The notes beneath the pieces were generated by a model. The model saw only the letters and a list, made by a program, of their open reading frames with translations. It searched no databases and had not been told where the DNA came from. From assembly GCF_001421785.1 (NCBI RefSeq), contig NZ_LMLB01000017.1:462969-496497 (forward strand): a stretch of 33,529 nt of DNA. Direction: 5' to 3'. Every line of letters begins with the position of its first letter. The first letter of the stretch is position 1. Positions 32,753-33,529 of this stretch are shown here, piece by piece. The DNA is from Sphingomonas sp. Leaf33 (GTDB lineage: Bacteria; Pseudomonadota; Alphaproteobacteria; Sphingomonadales; Sphingomonadaceae). The translations under genes and the position numbers were made by a program.

Positions 32753-33529
32753 GTGATCGAAACGACGCCGCAGCCGGGCAGCCTTGCCGCCCAGATCGAC
32801 ATCGACCAGCGCCTGCGGGTATTCGGTTTCGACCGCGCGGTGACCGAAACGTGCCGCGCCGTGTGGACCGTCATCGAACCCGAGATCGCCCAGGTGTCCG
32901 AGGCCTATTGGCGGCAGTGGCTGACGCATTTCGGCGACCAGCGCGACTGGGCGCCGCATGAGAGCCAGAAGATGATCGATCTGGGCGCGGCGTTCCTGCG
33001 CGACCGGTTTCTCGACACCAGCGGTCGTCGCTGGATCGAATCGATCGAACGATCGGTCAGCGCCGCCTATGCGAGCAAGGTCCACCCGACCGCGCTGCGG
33101 TCGATGATCTGCGCCAGCGACCGCGTCGCGCTGGAAATCGTGCTGCGCAAGACGCGCACCGACGATCCGGCGCTGGCCACGATGATCGACGCGCTGATGC
33201 GCCTGACCAGCCTGGAAGGCGACATCACCGGATCGATGTACCGGATGCTCCAGCTGCACAGCGAGCGGACGATGCGCGACCGGCTGGCGGCCGATTTCCG
33301 CGAGACGATCGCGCTGACCGTCGAAGAGGCGTCGCAGACCGGCCTGTCGCTGCGCGGGCAGGCGGGGGCCACCTCGCTCGCCGCGCGCGGGATGCTGGGC
33401 AAGACCAGCGAAGTCGCCGCCGCCGCCGAACAGTCGGCGGTCGCGATGCGCGAGGCGGCGCAGACCGCTGCCGGCCTGATCCGCGCGATCGAGGATGCCC
33501 GGCTGGAGGTCGAGACCGCCGCCGAAGTC
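32753..33529 (+). CDS. Methyl-accepting chemotaxis transducer-like protein, 5' part only (soluble sensor)
   Basis: The coding region is cut by the window end after 259 codons. The start is GTG at 32753 with GGAG 7 nt upstream. The first 180 or so residues form an all-helical domain without membrane helices (IDQRLRVFGFDRAVTETC, EIAQVSEAYWRQWLTHFG, WIESIERSVSAAYASKVHP, RSMICASDRVALEIVLRK). The spacing of these helices suggests a protoglobin-type (globin-coupled sensor) domain, but a clear proximal haem histidine was not identified. From about residue 185 comes coiled-coil text rich in Ala and Glu (TSEVAAAAEQSAVAMREAAQ), as at the start of a chemoreceptor signalling domain. The signalling hairpin itself lies beyond the window. 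Confidence 0.7.
   Translation, partial: MIETTPQPGSLAAQIDIDQRLRVFGFDRAVTETCRAVWTVIEPEIAQVSEAYWRQWLTHFGDQRDWAPHESQKMIDLGAAFLRDRFLDTSGRRWIESIERSVSAAYASKVHPTALRSMICASDRVALEIVLRKTRTDDPALATMIDALMRLTSLEGDITGSMYRMLQLHSERTMRDRLAADFRETIALTVEEASQTGLSLRGQAGATSLAARGMLGKTSEVAAAAEQSAVAMREAAQTAAGLIRAIEDARLEVETAAEV

Overview
The window is GC-rich and dense with core genes. It looks like a chromosomal segment of an alphaproteobacterium, most likely a sphingomonad (Sphingomonas or a close relative). This rests on coding style, many ATGA gene overlaps, a Coq4-family ubiquinone gene, dnaN and recF without an adjacent gyrB, TTAACCAT motifs that resemble CtrA sites, and intergenic palindromes of the CCCGC-CTTC-GCGGG type. 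The genus is inferred, because no rRNA or other taxonomic marker is present.

Layout. 58-4220 (minus): queF, then a two-domain family-4 glycosyltransferase, then a GH130 glycosidase/phosphorylase. 4350-9442 (plus): a tightly coupled chain of S10 serine carboxypeptidase, mercaptopyruvate sulfurtransferase, cystathionine beta-lyase, MscS channel and a small lower-GC tyrosine-phosphatase-like gene. Every junction is an ATGA overlap. 9443-9737: a non-coding gap with a large stem-loop. 9738-10877 (plus): a GNAT/DUF482 protein. 10861-21853 (minus): a run that reads citE-like lyase, cfa, MATE exporter, argG, then four large polytopic membrane proteins. Three of the four are paralogues and the fourth resembles STT3/GT-C oligosaccharyltransferases. 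21969-24252 (minus): TauE/SafE exporter, cytochrome b and a Mo-cofactor oxidoreductase with a Tat-lipoprotein-like leader, which together look like a sulfur or sulfoxide redox unit.

24291-25612 is the accessory spot. Three short genes of lower GC lie between copies of one roughly 92-bp repeat, in the gap between tauE and rlmN. Two unrelated genes take their last codons and stop from the same repeat edge, which makes the locus look like a small cassette array. One cassette gene resembles the Cas2/SinR-like ferredoxin fold.

25615-33529: rlmN, an IalB-like secreted protein, a histidine phosphatase, dnaN, a cluster of hairpins, a small membrane protein, coq4, a small membrane protein, recF, and the 5' part of a chemotaxis-transducer-like gene cut by the window end. 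REP-like elements of at least two families are scattered through the gaps.

The two loci that look least described are the repeat-bounded cassette-like array (24291-25612) and the GT-C-like membrane protein quartet (10861-17138). No tRNA, rRNA, CRISPR array, transposase or integrase was seen.
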